A DNA stretch of 53,758 nt. Origin: an uncultured Prevotellaceae bacterium. Lineage in GTDB: Bacteria > Bacteroidota > Bacteroidia > Bacteroidales > Bacteroidaceae. The stretch covers positions 1 to 53,758 of the forward strand of contig CAMBDA010000021.1 in assembly GCA_945865175.1 (NCBI GenBank), read 5' to 3'. Shown piece after piece: positions 51,361 through 53,758 of this stretch (position 1 is the stretch's first letter; each line of letters starts with the position of its first letter). The notes under the pieces are model-generated. The model was not told the DNA's origin. It did no database searches and was given only the letters and a program-made list of their open reading frames with translations. The position numbers were made by a program, and so were the translations under genes.

Positions 51361-52243
51361 ACACGAGCTTGATGGCATTGAGAAATTCCACAATCAGCTG
51401 GAACCTGGAGTCGAACAGGTCCTTCTCGTCCAGTTCCTTCAGCACCGCATCGGGCAATTCCTCGAGCACAGGACTTTCAATGCCAATCTTTCTCACCTCT
51501 GTTCCCCTGGGCTTGATGAGGATAGGCCGGCCGCTGGCGGCACACGCCTTGATGGCGCTCAGCAGCCACACGTCTGCGGGGTCCAGTTTCACGCTCTCCC
51601 TGTTCTGCCCCTGCAGGTGAAGTGTGGGTTCGCTGTTCGTCCGCCGGGCAATCTCCGTCATGTACTCGCCCACCATGTCCGAGATGGCAGGCAGGTTGGG
51701 GTAGGCAAACGGGAAGTCCACATACTCGATGCCCTTCAGCTTCATCGACGTTTCCCACACCTGCCAGAATTCTGCCGTATGGAACTTTGGCGCCACATCG
51801 ACCGTCAGGCGCCTGGGGGCCAATGCCTTCCGGAGGGTTTCCTGAATGATGGCATACAGAGCAGGGTCCTTGCCAAAGGCCGTATTGCGCTCTATGGCTA
51901 TCACCTGACGGTCTTTCCTGTTGTCGATAATGGCAAGGCTGGAAGGATGGTTCTCAAGCTCGGCTATCTGGAAGTGGTTCTCCACCTTCGCGGGTCTGTG
52001 CCCGTTGTTGGCTATGCGCATCACATAGATGCCTCCCTGTCGGATGTACGTCCTGTGGTCGTATTCCATGCCGTTGAACTCAAACTTCAGTTTCTCCTGG
52101 TCGTCCAGACAAGCTCCCGTCAGTTCCTGCTTGTGATTGAGCGATTCCTGCACGTCTACGGCCCGGAACTCCTCAAAGGGAATCTCCGGCTGGCTTTCCG
52201 TCACAGGACGGAACATGTATGTGTATATTTGAAATTTTGCCAT
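51353..52243 (-). CDS. Uncharacterised 296-aa protein, first gene of the operon
   Basis: A soluble 296-residue protein beginning MAKFQIYTYMFRPV. It alternates beta and helix: a first half with strand-rich segments (TYIRQGGIYVMRIANNGH, SSLAIIDNRKDRQVIAIE), then a helix with FWQVWETSMKL and a second alpha/beta part (GIEYVDFPFAYPNLPAISDM). A final region follows (GRPILIKPRGTEVRKIGI). The layout is regular enough to be one or two folded domains, but I see no known active-site motif. Similar proteins seem to occur singly in Bacteroidetes accessory regions. It is encoded first and overlaps the next gene by 8 nt. A TAAATTTG box lies about 150 nt upstream. Confidence 0.75.
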   Translation of the reverse strand: MAKFQIYTYMFRPVTESQPEIPFEEFRAVDVQESLNHKQELTGACLDDQEKLKFEFNGMEYDHRTYIRQGGIYVMRIANNGHRPAKVENHFQIAELENHPSSLAIIDNRKDRQVIAIERNTAFGKDPALYAIIQETLRKALAPRRLTVDVAPKFHTAEFWQVWETSMKLKGIEYVDFPFAYPNLPAISDMVGEYMTEIARRTNSEPTLHLQGQNRESVKLDPADVWLLSAIKACAASGRPILIKPRGTEVRKIGIESPVLEELPDAVLKELDEKDLFDSRFQLIVEFLNAIKLVYE

Positions 52244-52390
52244 TGTTGTCTTCTTTGCTTTGCATTTTCCACCCTGTTCTCTCTATGGGCTTTTCTTCAT
52301 CCGATGATTTTCATTCTCTTTTCTTTTCTCCACGCCGTGACTGCGGCCCACGGCCATGACGATATTGCGGGTTTAACCGATTTCTGTGTG

Positions 52391-52398
52391 CAAATTTA
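52391..52398 (-). promoter_or_regulatory. Candidate promoter -7 box of the three-gene operon
   Basis: Read leftward, TAAATTTG matches TAnnTTTG; no TTTG lies at the expected distance (CACAG instead). The leader to the ATG at 52243 would be about 140 nt. Apart from this and the next promoter, 52244-52628 shows no gene. Confidence 0.4.
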
Positions 52399-52580
52399 AC
52401 AATAATTTCTCAAATAAACTGTGTTTGCCGTTTTTTTTTATGCGGAACGCCGGAAATTCGGGGTGTGGGCGGGCCGTGACTCGTTCCCATTCGATACCCG
52501 ATTTCATGCAGTAAAGCAGATTTTTGTATAAAAAAGCATAAATACAGACAGACTTTTACTTTTAAGTGAAATGTTCTTTG

Positions 52581-52588
52581 TATCTTTG
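52581..52588 (+). promoter_or_regulatory. Promoter -7 box of the lipoprotein gene
   Basis: TATCTTTG matches TAnnTTTG and lies 40 nt before the ATG at 52629. The upstream region is T-rich (GACTTTTACTTTT) without a clean TTTG at the usual spacing. Confidence 0.5.
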
Positions 52589-52628
52589 CATCGACAAAAC
52601 ATGATAATGAGTGAAGCCGAATTGAATT

Positions 52629-53462
52629 ATGAAGACAATGAAATTATTTTTTTCTACATTGCTTGTCGTTATCATTTCTGCTATTGGAATGGTATCATGC
52701 AATGACGATGATGAACTCAAAGACAAGGTGATTGAAGTTACTATGTCGGTTTCAGAGAACACAGACATCATGTATTTGTTATTTGATCACAACAAGGAGA
52801 ACCCCATCGAATGTATGCTCGTCATGGAGGATGGCGTTGACCAGACCTGGAGAAAGATGAGTTTCTCTGAGATAGAAGGATTTACGTATGAGAAAGGGCA
52901 CAGGTATAAGCTGAGGGCAAAGAAGACTATATTTGCCAATCTTCTTACAGATGGCTCGGCTTGGAAGTATGAGCTTGTCGAGATTTTGGAAGACAAGGAA
53001 ATTACAAGTCCGGAACTTCCTGTAGAAGACGCCATAAAGTCTGAGGCAGACATTGTCTATGAGGAACAGTGCCCTATAGAGAAGTATTCCGTGTCCTCTC
53101 CAATATTTGTTGACGGCAACGGGAAAATATACAGTTCAGAGGGAAATGAAAGACCATCCTACAAGAACTGCCGCATCTATCTGAATAATACTTTAGACCC
53201 AACAGTCCCTGATTGGGTGAAGCTCAATAGTACAACGTATATGGCTCGATATGCCTACGTTGTCTCTCCTCTTTCTGACAAGATACGTCTTGTGGTGGCA
53301 TCTGGCGGCGGTCCCATGCTGAAATATATCGTTACGGAAGACGATTTCCGCTACGTGACTACCACGATGAATAATGGAGAACAACTGGCATACGTCCTTA
53401 TTCTTGCCAATGCGAATAAGAAGGGCATCCAAAGATTAGAATTGACACTTGAGCGTAAGTAA
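52629..53462 (+). CDS. Lipoprotein with DUF4377-like domain
   Basis: A 277-residue lipoprotein: signal peptide (MKTMKLFFST, hydrophobic core) ending at a lipobox with Cys24 (GMVSC), followed by Asn-Asp-Asp-Asp. The acidic residues after the cysteine resemble the signal that sends Bacteroidetes lipoproteins to the surface. Residues about 58-125 (CMLVMEDGVDQTW, YEKGHRYKLRAKK, YELVEILEDKE) match the DUF4377 pattern. The C-terminal ~140 residues are strand-rich and not recognised. It is monocistronic, AT-richer than the core genes, and on the opposite strand to the neighbouring operon. ATG 52638 is an alternative start. Confidence 0.75.
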   Translation: MKTMKLFFSTLLVVIISAIGMVSCNDDDELKDKVIEVTMSVSENTDIMYLLFDHNKENPIECMLVMEDGVDQTWRKMSFSEIEGFTYEKGHRYKLRAKKTIFANLLTDGSAWKYELVEILEDKEITSPELPVEDAIKSEADIVYEEQCPIEKYSVSSPIFVDGNGKIYSSEGNERPSYKNCRIYLNNTLDPTVPDWVKLNSTTYMARYAYVVSPLSDKIRLVVASGGGPMLKYIVTEDDFRYVTTTMNNGEQLAYVLILANANKKGIQRLELTLERK

Positions 53463-53548
53463 TGTGTTATAAAGACATGTTCCGTTCTCCTCTCTCTATC
53501 TTTTATTCTTTTTCTTCAAAAAAAAATTGGCTATCCCAAATTAGGCAG

Positions 53549-53615
53549 TACCTTTGCACCACGAGAACCCGCCAAGCCTCTTCACAGTGCTTAAATCGGC
53601 GGGTCGTTTTGTTTT
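53549..53615 (+). ncRNA. Candidate small RNA or leader: promoter box plus hairpin and U-tract
   Basis: TACCTTTG (53549-53556) is a good -7 box. About 10 nt later ACCCGCC (53567-53573) and GGCGGGT (53598-53604) can pair across a 24-nt loop, followed by CGTTTTGTTTTATT. This has the form of a ~55-nt transcript ending at an intrinsic terminator. The -33 element is imperfect (ATTGG near 53526). It might instead be an attenuator leader for a gene to the right. No sequence match to a known RNA family can be claimed. Confidence 0.35.
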
Positions 53616-53636
53616 ATTATGGCACATCATACAAGA

Positions 53637-53670
53637 CGGGCGAGGATGGGAAACAGCACATCCTCGCCCG
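53637..53670. terminator. Perfect 12-bp hairpin near the right edge
   Basis: CGGGCGAGGATG (53637-53648) and CATCCTCGCCCG (53659-53670) flank a 10-nt loop. No T-run follows on either strand within ten bases, so it may be a Rho-independent terminator of poor type, an mRNA stabiliser or an attenuator. From 53671 to the edge the sequence is AT-rich without a gene. Confidence 0.45.
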
Positions 53671-53758
53671 ATTTGATTGAAAAAAACGCCCCAACAATAG
53701 AAAAATTGAGTTTGAATTGAAAATAATCGCATTTCTGCTTTACATTTTCTACGTCTGA

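Noticed and set aside
1..53758. CRISPR arrays, tRNA or rRNA genes, insertion sequences, integrases
   Set aside because: No regularly spaced short repeats, no cloverleaf-like intergenic sequence and no transposase or recombinase motifs were seen in any gap.

Overview
The window looks like a chromosomal piece of a Bacteroidales bacterium, most probably a Prevotella-type or Bacteroides-type gut or oral species. The evidence is promoters of the TTTG-N19-21-TAnnTTTG type used by the Bacteroidetes primary sigma factor, weak Shine-Dalgarno sequences, an UpxY-type NusG paralogue, and many families largely confined to the phylum (DUF4491, DUF4835, DUF5687, DUF5063, DUF3127, DUF4377). Coding density is high and most genes sit in tight co-directional runs with 1 to 17 nt overlaps. 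I see no tRNA, rRNA, CRISPR array, transposase or integrase.

Layout. (1) 1-1.7 kb: a left-pointing UpxY-like antiterminator with a long structured leader (its targets would lie off the left edge), then a histidine phosphatase. (2) 1.9-9 kb, rightward: gyrA, a secreted TPR protein, an ArnT-like lipid-linked sugar transferase and a cell-wall amidase with a SPOR-like end, with one small leftward gene at 7.6 kb. (3) 9-20.7 kb, leftward run: ftsK, a GH33 sialidase, a LolA-like carrier, trxB, an ABC permease/ATPase pair, a GH78 rhamnosidase and a LOG-family nucleosidase. Two secreted glycosidases are thus embedded among housekeeping genes. (4) 20.8-36.1 kb, rightward: DUF5063, an RNase D-like exonuclease, an RlmI-like methyltransferase, a nucleoside transporter, rsmE, a three-gene exporter-like unit, an AmgK-like kinase fused to a RapZ C-terminal domain plus a MurU-like uridylyltransferase (peptidoglycan recycling), mfd, and a GH110 alpha-galactosidase closed by a strong terminator. 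(5) 36.2-46.4 kb, leftward: the dnaN - exonuclease - coaBC - DUF4835 - recN series, followed by a TPR protein with a dead trypsin-like domain, tilS, a zinc-ribbon membrane protein and DUF4491. (6) 46.5-53.8 kb: DUF3127, a tandem 105-bp-period repeat, a remnant small ORF, a solitary AT-richer outer-membrane receptor, an uncharacterised three-gene leftward operon, a DUF4377-like lipoprotein, and hairpins at the right edge.

The best candidate for an undescribed system is the three-gene operon at 50129-52243. Two of its proteins share a short motif (NxF/YAxxSCxFEAGSxxNG), placed at the N-terminus of one and the C-terminus of the other, as expected for a homotypic recruitment tag. The operon has its own terminator and lies in an accessory region. 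Also notable are the AmgK-RapZ fusion next to MurU, a pseudoprotease-TPR protein that has lost all three catalytic residues, an exporter whose ATPase lacks the H-loop histidine, and an amidase gene whose promoter implies a leaderless mRNA.

Functions were assigned by reading the translated sequences and recognising families; no database search was run. Coordinates were checked against start and stop codons where stated.
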